NCBI RefSeq assembly: GCF_003012735.1
Contig: NZ_PXYI01000001.1
Span: 434,001-498,000, forward strand
Direction of reading: 5' to 3'
DNA from: Allosphingosinicella deserti
Lineage (GTDB): Bacteria > Pseudomonadota > Alphaproteobacteria > Sphingomonadales > Sphingomonadaceae
Length of the DNA stretch: 64,000 nt
The notes under the pieces: generated by a model
The model's database searches: none
Told to the model about the DNA's origin: nothing
Seen by the model: the letters and a program-made list of their open reading frames with translations, nothing else
Program-made: the position numbers and the translations under genes
Shown: in pieces, positions 17,726 to 26,407 of the stretch
How positions within the stretch are numbered: the stretch's first letter is position 1
Layout of the letters: each line of letters opens with the position of its first letter

Positions 17726-20263
17726 CTAGTAAATGCCGCCCTGATTTGACAAGAACTCGCTGGTCGAAGGCGTCTTCGTCTGCGGGCGGGGTGCCGCGGC
17801 GCGGCGCGCAGGGCGTGCGGCCGGCGCGGTGGCGGCAAGCGGCCCGCCGGTGCCGTAACGCTGGACGGTGCGGCGGGGCTCGCTCTCCGGCTTGAACGCC
17901 TCCCAGATCACCGCCGCCTTCGGTTCATCGGTCGGCCATTCGCCGAACACCTTGCGGCCCGAGCGGCGATCGATCCTCACCATGCGAATCCCGGCCGGCG
18001 CGCGGAAAGGCACCGGCGGCACGTCCTTGAAGGCGACCTGGGCGAATTGCTTGAAGATCGGCGCGGCGAGGGTGCCGCCCTGCGCATAGCCGCCCATCGG
18101 CCGCGGATTGTCGAAGCCCATGTAGATGCCGGAGACGATGTCGGGCGAGCCGCCGATGAACCAGACGTTGGTCGGCCCGCTGGTCGTTCCGGTCTTGCCG
18201 AACAAGGGACGGCCGAGATCGCGCAGCACCTGGGCGGTGCCGCGCTGGACGACGCCTTCGAGGATGTGGACCATCTGATAGGCGGTCATCGGGTCCATCA
18301 GCTGCTTGGTGCGAAGCGGCGGGCGCGGCATCGGCTTGCCGTTCCAATCGGGCGCGAGGCAGCCCTCGCACGGCCGGGTGTCGGCCCGGAAGATGACCTT
18401 GCCGTTGCGGTCCTGGACATAGTCGATGACGCTCGGCGTTACCTGCTTGCCGTTGTTGGCGAGGATGGCGAAGGCGTTGGTCATCTTCAGCACGGTGGTG
18501 TCGCCGGCGCCGAGCGCGATCGACAGATAGTTCGGGAATTCGCCAACTCCGAGGATGCGGGCGAGGCGGGTGACCTTGTCCATGCCGGTCTGGTTCGCGG
18601 TGCGCACCGTCATCAGGTTGCGCGACTGTTCGATTCCCCAGCGCATGGTCTGCGGTCCGGCATTGCCGCCGGAAAAGTTGCGGAAGCATTTCTGGCCGAG
18701 CCCGGCACCCTGCCAGACGCAGAAGGGACCGTCGATGACGATCGAGGCCGGGGTCATCCCGTTGTCGAGGGCGGCCGAATAGACGATCGGCTTGAAGGTC
18801 GAACCCGGCTGGCGCTGCGCCTGCACCGCCCGGTTGAAATCGTCGCCCTTGGCGTCGAAGCCGCCGTGCATCGCCAGGATGCGGCCGGTCGCGACTTCCT
18901 CGACCACCATGCCGCCGCGGACCTCGGGGATGGACCGAAGCGTGTAACCGGTGCCCTCCTTCTTGACGACGATCACCATGCCGGGGCGGAAGAAGTTGAA
19001 CGCTGCGGTCGCGGTGCCGCGCTTGGGCATCGATGCCGCGGAGGCGGGAAGGCTTGCCTGCGTGCCGTCTGCGAAGCCGATCGTCGCGCTGCCGCCGGCC
19101 TTGTCGAGCACGACTGCGGCCCGCCAGTCCTCGTAGCCGACTCCGATCGGGGCGCGTGCCAGCTGCGCCGCCCAATTCTCGCCGATGTCGACCGACAGCC
19201 CGGGATCGCGCCAGCCCTTGCCGCGATCGTAGCGGACGAGGCCGTCGCGAAGCGCCGTCTCGGCCGCCTTCTGCTTGGGAACGTCGAGCGAGGTGCGGAC
19301 CCAGAGGCCGCCGGTATAGACGCCGTTCGGCCCTTTCTCGGTCTCGCTGCCGTAGCGTTCCATCAACTGGCGGCGGACTTCCTCCATGAAATAGCCGCCG
19401 AAATTGCGCACCGTGTTGCGCGCGAACTGGACGGTGCCGAGCGGCTCCGCCTGCGCGGCCGCGCGCTCGGCCGCCGAGATCTTGCCGTTGCGCTCCATCT
19501 CGCCGAGCACCCAGTTGCGGCGCTCCAGCGCACGTTCCCGATTGCGCCTCGGATCGTAATTGCTCGGCGCCTTGGGCAGAATGGCGAGATAGGCCGCCTC
19601 GTGCAAAGCCAGATCGGTGACGTCCTTGTCGAAATAGGCGCGGGCCGCCGCCTGCACGCCATAAGCGTTCCGGCCGAGGAAGATCTGGTTGAGATACAAT
19701 TCCAGGATCTGCTGCTTGGTCAGCACGCTTTCGATGCGGCGGGCGAGGAACGCCTCCTTGATCTTGCGGGTGACGGAATATTCGTCGCCGAGCAGCAGAT
19801 TCTTGGCGACCTGCTGGGTGATCGTCGATCCGCCGCGGGCGCGGGCGCCGCTGCCGACCTTCGAGACATAGTCGCCGACCGCGCCGACCAGACCCGGATA
19901 GTCGATGCCGCCGTGGCTGAAGAAGGTCTTGTCTTCGGCCGAGGTGAAGGCATCGATGAGCCGCTGCGGAAATTCATCGTAGCTGAGTTCGATCCGCCGT
20001 TCGCGGGCAAACGTCTGGACCGGCTCGCCGTTGATGTCGCGAACGTTGGTCGGCAGCGGCGGCTGATAGGTCAGCAGCGATTCGGCCGACGGCAGATCGC
20101 GGGCGAAGAGCAGCCACAATAGGCAGTAGAGCAGGACCGGAATCACGGCGACAAAGGTGAGTCTCCTCACCCAGCGCCGACCCCAGAGGTTGCGGAAAAA
20201 ACCTCCGAAGCGCGCGCCTGCGTCGCGGTGGAGGGTGAAGCGGGTGGAGGTTTCGGCGGTCAT
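17726..20263 (-). CDS. mrcA: Penicillin-binding protein 1A (bifunctional transglycosylase/transpeptidase)
   Basis: 845 residues with a single N-terminal membrane anchor near residues 35-52. The glycosyltransferase 51 domain has catalytic Glu110 in 'AEDKTFFSH' and 'RGGSTITQQVAKNLLLG'. The transpeptidase domain has Ser488-T-F-K491 ('GSTFKP'), 'SRN' and Lys690-T-G ('KTGTT'). It polymerises and cross-links peptidoglycan at the periplasmic face. The C-terminal tail is Pro/Ala/Arg-rich. It follows an N-acetylmuramoyl-L-alanine amidase gene by 45 bases, so synthesis and cleavage enzymes share a transcript. Confidence 0.95.
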   Translation of the reverse strand: MTAETSTRFTLHRDAGARFGGFFRNLWGRRWVRRLTFVAVIPVLLYCLLWLLFARDLPSAESLLTYQPPLPTNVRDINGEPVQTFARERRIELSYDEFPQRLIDAFTSAEDKTFFSHGGIDYPGLVGAVGDYVSKVGSGARARGGSTITQQVAKNLLLGDEYSVTRKIKEAFLARRIESVLTKQQILELYLNQIFLGRNAYGVQAAARAYFDKDVTDLALHEAAYLAILPKAPSNYDPRRNRERALERRNWVLGEMERNGKISAAERAAAQAEPLGTVQFARNTVRNFGGYFMEEVRRQLMERYGSETEKGPNGVYTGGLWVRTSLDVPKQKAAETALRDGLVRYDRGKGWRDPGLSVDIGENWAAQLARAPIGVGYEDWRAAVVLDKAGGSATIGFADGTQASLPASAASMPKRGTATAAFNFFRPGMVIVVKKEGTGYTLRSIPEVRGGMVVEEVATGRILAMHGGFDAKGDDFNRAVQAQRQPGSTFKPIVYSAALDNGMTPASIVIDGPFCVWQGAGLGQKCFRNFSGGNAGPQTMRWGIEQSRNLMTVRTANQTGMDKVTRLARILGVGEFPNYLSIALGAGDTTVLKMTNAFAILANNGKQVTPSVIDYVQDRNGKVIFRADTRPCEGCLAPDWNGKPMPRPPLRTKQLMDPMTAYQMVHILEGVVQRGTAQVLRDLGRPLFGKTGTTSGPTNVWFIGGSPDIVSGIYMGFDNPRPMGGYAQGGTLAAPIFKQFAQVAFKDVPPVPFRAPAGIRMVRIDRRSGRKVFGEWPTDEPKAAVIWEAFKPESEPRRTVQRYGTGGPLAATAPAARPARRAAAPRPQTKTPSTSEFLSNQGGIY

Positions 20264-20308
20264 GTTCGGAACTCGCCCTAGCCGATCATGCCGCGGGGGT
20301 GAAGCATG

Positions 20309-21169
20309 TCAGCGCCCGGCGGTTTCGATCGTCCGGCGAGCGAAGTGGGTTTCGATCGCGCTCTTCATGCCGAGCGCGATCTGCTTCTGCCCTTCCGGCG
20401 AGTGGATGTAGGAGACGTCGGTGGCGTTGGTCAGATAGCCGGTCTCGAACAGAATGGACGGCACATCCGGCGCCTTCAGCACGATCAGCGAGGCGAACCG
20501 ATGGTAATCCGGCCGGAACGGGAAGTAGGCCGAGGCCTCGCGGCGAAGCAGAGCGGCGAAGCGGGCGGAGACGTTCATGCTGTCGCGCTGGGCGAGATCG
20601 ATGAGGATGCGATTGACGCCGGCATCCTCGACCAGAGGCGCGCCGCCGATCCGGTCCGCCTCGTTCTGCTCCTGGGCGAGCAACGCCGCCTGGCGGTCGG
20701 ACGCGACCTCGGACAAGGTATAGATGGTTGCCCCGCGCGCGCCGTCGTTGCTCGGCGCCGCGTCCGCATGGATCGAAATGAAGAGGCTCGCCCCCATTCG
20801 GCGGGCGATCTCGTAGCGATCGCCCAGGATGATGAAGCGATCGTCCTCGCGGGTGAGGGCGATGCGGACTCGGCCGCCGGCTGCCACGGCATCGCGGATG
20901 GCCCGGGCGACGGCAAGGGTGACGTCCTTTTCGCGGCGGCCGCCGAACGGCGAGGTTGCGCCGGGGTCGCGCCCGCCGTGGCCGGGATCGAGCACCACCA
21001 GCGGCCGCTTCGGATCCTTCGAGCCGTAGATCGTCGGCAGCGGCCCGGACGGCGGCGGAGTCCCCGCCTGGTCGAGGGGGATCGTCACCCCCTCGCTCTG
21101 CGAGGATTCGCCGCCGCCGCCGGTGAGCGCCGCCATCAGCGCCGAGAGGAAGGCCAGGAAGAAGGACAT
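20309..21169 (-). CDS. N-acetylmuramoyl-L-alanine amidase (Amidase_3)
   Basis: 286 residues with an N-terminal hydrophobic segment for export. Zinc ligands and catalytic residues of the AmiA/B/C fold are visible: 'DPGHGGRDPG', 'SIHAD' and 'LFETGYLTN'. It cuts the amide between MurNAc and the stem peptide, typically during cell separation. No AMIN or SPOR domain is present. It is the first gene of the pair with PBP1A and is divergent from rne. Confidence 0.9.
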   Translation of the reverse strand: MSFFLAFLSALMAALTGGGGESSQSEGVTIPLDQAGTPPPSGPLPTIYGSKDPKRPLVVLDPGHGGRDPGATSPFGGRREKDVTLAVARAIRDAVAAGGRVRIALTREDDRFIILGDRYEIARRMGASLFISIHADAAPSNDGARGATIYTLSEVASDRQAALLAQEQNEADRIGGAPLVEDAGVNRILIDLAQRDSMNVSARFAALLRREASAYFPFRPDYHRFASLIVLKAPDVPSILFETGYLTNATDVSYIHSPEGQKQIALGMKSAIETHFARRTIETAGR

Positions 21170-21584
21170 GGGCGTATCTGCCGTGCCGGATTGCCGCCGG
21201 TCCAGCGAAAATCACGGTCTGACCGGTTGAAGCTGAACAAGTGAGATGCTAGCAGTCAATTTCGGCACAATGTTGAAGTGCGCCAATGCCCTTCTCATCT
21301 CGCCGAGAGTTCTCGCGCCGGCGCTGTGCGCGCCGGACACCAAGGTTGACGCTGCATGAGCTTATTTTCCTCCAACTGGCTACGCCCCCTCAGGGGTACC
21401 GGCGTGGCGTTGGAGGCTGCGGGGCCGGCGATGACGACGCCCCAGGCACGAGCAGCAGACACGGACAGACTGTTTTCAACCCGGACACAGAAAGCGTGCG
21501 CCCGATCGGCGCCGCCTTCGTCCATATTCGAACGCGCGTGTCGCGACGCCCCCAAGGCTGCGGCGCGCGCGTGGAGTGACATCA
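21170..21584. other. 415-base intergenic region between the amidase gene and rne
   Basis: No convincing gene lies here; the short open frames in it lack family motifs. It contains GC-rich hairpins (for example CCGGCG...CGCCGG near 21316-21334) and the larger stem-loop annotated separately. TTGAAG near 21226 followed after 17 bases by TAGCAG is a weak promoter candidate pointing toward rne. Most of the stretch is probably a long rne 5' untranslated leader, as is usual for RNase E genes. Confidence 0.5.
21370..21415 (+). promoter_or_regulatory. Compound stem-loop in the rne leader
   Basis: CTCCAAC (21370-21376) pairs perfectly with GTTGGAG (21409-21415), then ACGCC (21382-21386) pairs with GGCGT (21401-21405), and CCC-CTCA-GGG caps the structure. 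In E. coli, hairpins in the rne leader recruit RNase E to its own mRNA for feedback control. This structure could play the same part, but it is not an obvious match to those elements. Confidence 0.5.
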
Positions 21585-24167
21585 ATGACAATGCGCATGT
21601 TGATCGACGCGCGCCACCACGAGGAAACCCGGGTGGCCGTCGTCAAGGGAAACCGGATCGAGGAATTTGATTTCGAATCCTCGGAGCACAAGCAGCTCAA
21701 GGGGAATATCTATCTCGCCAAGGTGACCAGGGTCGAGCCGTCGCTGCAGGCGGCGTTCGTCGACTATGGCGGGAACCGCCACGGCTTCCTCGCTTTCAGC
21801 GAGATCCATCCCGATTATTACCAGATCCCGAGGGAAGACAGGGAAGCCCTGCTTCGCGAGGAAGCGGAGCATGCCGCCGAGGAAGAGCGCCTTCGCGCCG
21901 CCGAGGACAGCCGCTACGAATCCGACGAAGACGATGACGGCTTCGAAGAGGATGCCGGTCCGATCGAGGAGATCGGTGCGGACGAAGGCGAAGGCGACCA
22001 CGACGAATCCGAGCATTCCGACGAGGTTCCGGCGGCCCGTCCGGAAAATGCCAGCGGCACCGAGGAAAGCGCCGCCGACGAGCTTCGCAAGAAGCGCCAG
22101 GCGCTTCGCCGCCGCTACAAGATCCAGGACGTGATCCGCCGCCGGCAGGTGCTGCTGGTTCAGGTCGTCAAGGAAGAGCGCGGCAACAAGGGCGCGGCGC
22201 TCACCACCTATCTTTCGCTGGCCGGCCGCTACTGCGTGCTGATGCCGAACACGAGCCACGGCGGTGGCATCAGCCGCAAGATCTCGAACGGCGCCGACCG
22301 CAAGCGCCTTAAGCAGATCATGTCCGATCTCGCTCTGCCGACGTCGATGGGCCTGATCGTCCGCACCGCCGGCCTGTCGCGCACCAAGACCGAGATCAAG
22401 CGCGACTTCGATTATCTCGCGCGCTTGTGGGACGAGATCCGCGAGCGAACGCTGCAAAGCGCGGCGCCGGCGCTGATCTACGGCGACAGCGACCTGGTGA
22501 AGCGGGCGATCCGCGACATCTACAATCGCGACATCGACGAGGTCATCGTCGAGGGCGAGGACGGCTATCGGGCCGCGCGCTCGTTCATGAAATTGCTGAT
22601 GCCGAGCCACGTCAAGAAGGTGCGCGGCTACTCCGATCCGGTGCCGCTGTTCCAGCGCTTCGGAGTCGAGGACCAGCTTGCCGCCATGTACCAGCCGGTC
22701 GTGCAGCTGAAGTCCGGCGGCTATCTGGTCATCAATCCGACCGAGGCACTGGTCTCGATCGACATCAACTCGGGGCGGTCGACCCGCGAGCACAATATCG
22801 AGCAGACCGCCTACGCCACCAACATCGAGGCGGCGCACGAGATCGCGCGCCAGCTGCGGCTGCGCGACATGGCGGGCCTGGTCGTCATTGATTTCATCGA
22901 CATGGAATCGAACGGCCATATCCGGAAGGTCGAGAAGACGATGAAGGAGGCGCTGAAGAACGATCGCGCCCGCATCCAGGTCGGCCGGATCTCGTCCTTC
23001 GGGCTGATGGAGATGAGCCGCCAGCGGCTGCGCACCGGCGTGCTCGAAGCTTCCACCAAGCCGTGCCAGCATTGCGAAGGCACCGGCCTCATGCGCACGG
23101 CGTCGTCCGCCGGCCTGTCGGCGTTGCGCATGATCGAGGACGAAGCGGCCCGCGGCCGCGGCAGCCGCATCGTGCTTCGTGCCGGCCGTGAAGCCGCAAT
23201 CTATGTCCTGAACCGCAAGCGCGGCGAGATCGCCGAGGTCGAGGATCGTTACGGCGTCATCGTCGAGGTGCTGATCGAGGAGGGCCTCGAAGGCGCCCGC
23301 ATGGTCGTCGAGTCGATGGGCCCGCCGCCGATCGCCCGTCCGCGCTTCGAGCCGATCGCTCCGCCGGTCTACGACGAAGACGACGAGGATCTTCCCGAGG
23401 AGGAAGAGGAGATCGAGGAAGAGGAGGCCGAGGAAGAGGCCGCCGAGGAAGAGCCGCGCGAGCAGCGGCGCGAGCGCCCGGAGCGCGGCGAGCGCGACGA
23501 AGGCGGCGAGCGTGGCCGCAAGCGCCGGCGCCGGCGCGGGCGTCGCGGTGGCCGTCGCAGGGAAGGCGAGGAAGGCCGCGAGGAGCATGGCGAGGGCGAC
23601 CATGAGGATTCCGGCGAGGACGATGCGCAGCCTGCCGACTCCGAGGCGGTGACCGCCGAGGCTGCCGCGCCTGCCCAGGCCGAGGCCGAGCCCGCCGCGC
23701 AGCCGGACGTCGCGCCGGCCGCGGCCGAGGAGGCTCCGGCCGTCGAGGAGGCCCCCGTCGCCGAGGAGAAGCCGAAGACTCGCCGCCGCCCGCGTGCGCG
23801 CAAGAAGGCGGATGCGGACGCACCGGAAGCCGTGCCGTCCGACGCCGCTCCGGCGGACGCGATCGCCGCTGCGGCCGTGGTCGAGCCGGAAGCTCCGGCC
23901 GAAGCGGCTCCGGCCGCCGAGGAGGCACCTGCCAAGCCGAAGCGCCGCAGCCGTCGCAAGAAGACCGACGACGCTCAGCCCGCCGAGACCGCAGGCAAAG
24001 CAGCGGCAGCGCCGGCAGCGCCGGCGGCGGAGGCAACTCCCGCGGACACTGCGGACGCACCTGCGCCGGAGGCCGCCAACGATCGCGCCGATGCAGCCGC
24101 CGCCGACACCGGTGGCGAGTCCTCGCCGCCGCGCCGGGGCTGGTGGCAGCGTACCTTCGGCAACTGA
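21585..24167 (+). CDS. rne: Ribonuclease E
   Basis: About 860 residues. The ATG at 21585 is chosen because GGAG lies eight bases upstream; a GTG at 21576 is also in frame. The N-terminus holds an S1 RNA-binding domain ('NIYLAKVTRVEPSLQAAFVD') interrupted by a long acidic insert. Catalytic Asp393 and Asp436 ('SIDINSG', 'IDFIDM') and the zinc-link Cys494/Cys497 ('CQHC') keep E. coli spacing but are shifted about 90 residues by the insert. The C-terminal third alternates Glu-rich, Arg-rich and Ala/Pro-rich tracts, the disordered degradosome scaffold. It initiates mRNA decay and rRNA/tRNA processing. Confidence 0.96.
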   Translation: MTMRMLIDARHHEETRVAVVKGNRIEEFDFESSEHKQLKGNIYLAKVTRVEPSLQAAFVDYGGNRHGFLAFSEIHPDYYQIPREDREALLREEAEHAAEEERLRAAEDSRYESDEDDDGFEEDAGPIEEIGADEGEGDHDESEHSDEVPAARPENASGTEESAADELRKKRQALRRRYKIQDVIRRRQVLLVQVVKEERGNKGAALTTYLSLAGRYCVLMPNTSHGGGISRKISNGADRKRLKQIMSDLALPTSMGLIVRTAGLSRTKTEIKRDFDYLARLWDEIRERTLQSAAPALIYGDSDLVKRAIRDIYNRDIDEVIVEGEDGYRAARSFMKLLMPSHVKKVRGYSDPVPLFQRFGVEDQLAAMYQPVVQLKSGGYLVINPTEALVSIDINSGRSTREHNIEQTAYATNIEAAHEIARQLRLRDMAGLVVIDFIDMESNGHIRKVEKTMKEALKNDRARIQVGRISSFGLMEMSRQRLRTGVLEASTKPCQHCEGTGLMRTASSAGLSALRMIEDEAARGRGSRIVLRAGREAAIYVLNRKRGEIAEVEDRYGVIVEVLIEEGLEGARMVVESMGPPPIARPRFEPIAPPVYDEDDEDLPEEEEEIEEEEAEEEAAEEEPREQRRERPERGERDEGGERGRKRRRRRGRRGGRRREGEEGREEHGEGDHEDSGEDDAQPADSEAVTAEAAAPAQAEAEPAAQPDVAPAAAEEAPAVEEAPVAEEKPKTRRRPRARKKADADAPEAVPSDAAPADAIAAAAVVEPEAPAEAAPAAEEAPAKPKRRSRRKKTDDAQPAETAGKAAAAPAAPAAEATPADTADAPAPEAANDRADAAAADTGGESSPPRRGWWQRTFGN

Positions 24168-24176
24168 GACCCAATT

Positions 24177-24209
24177 GATGAGCGCCTCGCATATTGCGGG
24201 GCGCTCATC
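24177..24209 (+). terminator. Terminator-like hairpin after rne
   Basis: GATGAGCGCC (24177-24186) pairs perfectly with GGCGCTCATC (24200-24209), with further CGC/GCG pairing inside. It starts nine bases after the rne stop. The following TTCGGTT is a weak T-run, so it may be an mRNA-stabilising hairpin as much as a terminator. Confidence 0.6.
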
Positions 24210-24242
24210 TTCGGTTCAGCGCCCGAGCGATAGGTAACCGAA

Positions 24243-25643
24243 ATGCCAGAAGCGCACCGCACCCGGCCACTTTACGGCCGAACCCTCGCTCGGCTGCTGA
24301 TGCTGCTGATCCTCAGCTTTACCGCGATCGCGCAGCCCGCCGCCGCCCAGTCGATCCTCCGCGACGCCGAGACCGAAGCTCTGTTCCGCGACATGTCGCG
24401 GCCGCTGATCGCGGCGGCCGGGCTCCGGCCCGAGAACGTCCAGGTGGTGATGATCGGCGATCCGTCGATCAACGCCTTCGTCGCCGGCGGCCAGATCGTC
24501 TACATCCATTCGGGCCTGATCGCCGCCGCGGACAGCGCCAACGAAGTCCAGGGCGTCATCGCCCACGAGCTTGGCCACATCACCGGCGGCCACATCCTGC
24601 GCTTTCAGGAAGGCATCAAGACGGCAACGGGGATCATGATCCTGTCGCTGGTGCTTGGCGCTGCGGCGATGGCGGCGGGGGCAGGCGATGCCGGCGCCGG
24701 AATCCTGGCCGCCGGCCAGCAGGCCGCGATGGGCAAGTTCCTGGCGTTCACCAGAACGCAGGAATCCTCAGCCGATCAGGCCGGTGCGAGCTTCCTGACC
24801 AAAGCGGGGATCAGCGGCAAAGGTTCGCTGACCTTCTTCAAGAAGCTGCAGAATCAGGAATTCCGCTACGCCATCCCGCAGGAAGACAGCTATGCCCGCA
24901 CCCACCCGCTGACCGGTGAGCGTATCCAGGCACTGGAACAGGTCTACAGCCACGATCCGGCGTGGGCGAAGCCGAGCGACCCGGCGCTCGAGGCTCGCTT
25001 CCAGCGGGTCAAGGCGAAGCTTGCCGGCTTTGTCGACGATCCTAAGCGGATCCTCGCGCTCTACCCGGAATATAACAAGACGGTGCAGGCGCGCTATGCG
25101 CGGGCTTATGCCTTTCACAAGACGGCCTTCCCGGAGAAGGCGCTCGGCGAGATCGACAGCCTGCTGCAGACCACGCCCGAGGATCCTTATTATCTGGAGC
25201 TGAGGGGGCAGGTACTGCTCGAATCCGGGCGTCCCGACGAGGCACTGGAATCGCTTCGGCGGGCGGTGCAGCGGGCTCCGAACGAGCCGCTGATCGCATC
25301 GTTGTTCGGCCACGCCCTGATCGCGACCGAGAAGCCGGACAATTTCGTGGAAGCGAAGAACGTGCTCAAATCGGCGATCAGCCGCGACAATTCGAATCCG
25401 TTCGCCTGGTACCAATTGGGCATCGTCTACGATCGCGAAGGCGATCACGGCCGCGCTGCCCTGGCCACCGCCGAACGCTACAATCTGGAAAACCAGCCGC
25501 GGCTTGCCTTGGCCAATGCCGAGCAGGCGTTGCATGCGATCCCGACCGGGACCATCGACTGGCTGCGTGCGCAGGACATCGCGATGGTCTCGCGCACCGC
25601 GGTTCAGACCGAGAAGAGGAAGGGAAGCGATGGCGTCAAGTGA
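24243..25643 (+). CDS. M48 family metalloprotease with TPR repeats (BepA-like)
   Basis: 466 residues with an N-terminal signal peptide ending near 'PAAAQS'. The M48 zinc motif HELGH is at residues 108-112 and the third ligand Glu lies in the 'ESSADQAG' segment. Residues from about 260 on form tetratricopeptide-type helices. This combination matches periplasmic BepA/YfgC-like proteases that survey outer-membrane protein assembly. The next gene overlaps its end by 14 bases; a thiol oxidoreductase there fits a shared envelope quality-control role. Confidence 0.88.
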   Translation: MPEAHRTRPLYGRTLARLLMLLILSFTAIAQPAAAQSILRDAETEALFRDMSRPLIAAAGLRPENVQVVMIGDPSINAFVAGGQIVYIHSGLIAAADSANEVQGVIAHELGHITGGHILRFQEGIKTATGIMILSLVLGAAAMAAGAGDAGAGILAAGQQAAMGKFLAFTRTQESSADQAGASFLTKAGISGKGSLTFFKKLQNQEFRYAIPQEDSYARTHPLTGERIQALEQVYSHDPAWAKPSDPALEARFQRVKAKLAGFVDDPKRILALYPEYNKTVQARYARAYAFHKTAFPEKALGEIDSLLQTTPEDPYYLELRGQVLLESGRPDEALESLRRAVQRAPNEPLIASLFGHALIATEKPDNFVEAKNVLKSAISRDNSNPFAWYQLGIVYDREGDHGRAALATAERYNLENQPRLALANAEQALHAIPTGTIDWLRAQDIAMVSRTAVQTEKRKGSDGVK

Positions 25644-26376
25644 GGGCGGGTTCGGCGGCCTGAAAGGCGGCCTGATCGCCGGCGTCATCGGCGTGCTGGT
25701 CGGCGGCGGCGCCGTCGCCTTGTGGGCGCAGGGGAGCGGCGAGGGCAGGGATCGGGTCGGGATCGAGAAGATCGTCCACGCTTATCTTCTCGAGCATCCC
25801 GAAGTGATCCCGGAAGCGATGGAGCGGCTTCAGGATCGCGAGGCGGCCAAGGCGGTGGATGCCAATCGCGCAGCCTATGAAACGCCGTTCGCCGGGGCCT
25901 GGGGAGGCGCGAAGGACGCCGACGTCACCCTGGTCGAATTCTTCGACTATAGCTGCGGCTACTGCCGCCGGAGCAATGCCGACGTGGAGCGGCTGCTTGG
26001 CGAAGACAAGAAATTGAAGGTCGTCTGGCGGGAATGGCCGGTGCTCGGGCCGGACAGCGAGAAAGCCGCGCAGGTCAGTCTCGCCGCCGCCAAGGCCGGC
26101 AAGTTCCACGAATATTTCGAGCGGCTCTACGCGCTCGGCCGGCCGACGGAGCGTTCGATCGAGCAGGCGGCGCGCGACGTCGGCCTGACGGCGGACATGG
26201 TCCAGCAGGTGATCGCGTCGGGCGAAGCCCGCGCCGAGCTCGCCAAGAACTACCAGCTCGCACAGGCGGTGCGCGGCAACGGCACGCCGGTGTTCATCGT
26301 CGGCGACGAGGTGCTCCACGGCGCCGTCGGCTATGACGCGCTGAAGGCTGCGATCGCGGAGGCGCGCAAGAGCTGA
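25630..26376 (+). CDS. DsbA family thiol:disulfide oxidoreductase
   Basis: 248 residues. The ATG at 25630 lies inside the 3' end of the M48 gene with an AGGGAAG ribosome site upstream. An N-terminal Gly-rich hydrophobic segment anchors or exports it. The redox motif is Cys109-Gly-Tyr-Cys112 and the cis-proline loop is 'NGTPVFIVGDE'. It resembles the ScsC/Com1-like thioredoxin proteins with an alpha-helical N-terminal extension, which oxidise or isomerise periplasmic disulfides. Confidence 0.9.
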   Translation: MASSEGGFGGLKGGLIAGVIGVLVGGGAVALWAQGSGEGRDRVGIEKIVHAYLLEHPEVIPEAMERLQDREAAKAVDANRAAYETPFAGAWGGAKDADVTLVEFFDYSCGYCRRSNADVERLLGEDKKLKVVWREWPVLGPDSEKAAQVSLAAAKAGKFHEYFERLYALGRPTERSIEQAARDVGLTADMVQQVIASGEARAELAKNYQLAQAVRGNGTPVFIVGDEVLHGAVGYDALKAAIAEARKS

Positions 26377-26407
26377 GGCCGATCGACCCCAGCCGGGAAA
26401 CGGGCGC

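Noticed and set aside
21295-21670. Short open frames on both strands in the rne leader
   Set aside because: They overlap each other and the leader hairpins, lack ribosome sites and show no family features.
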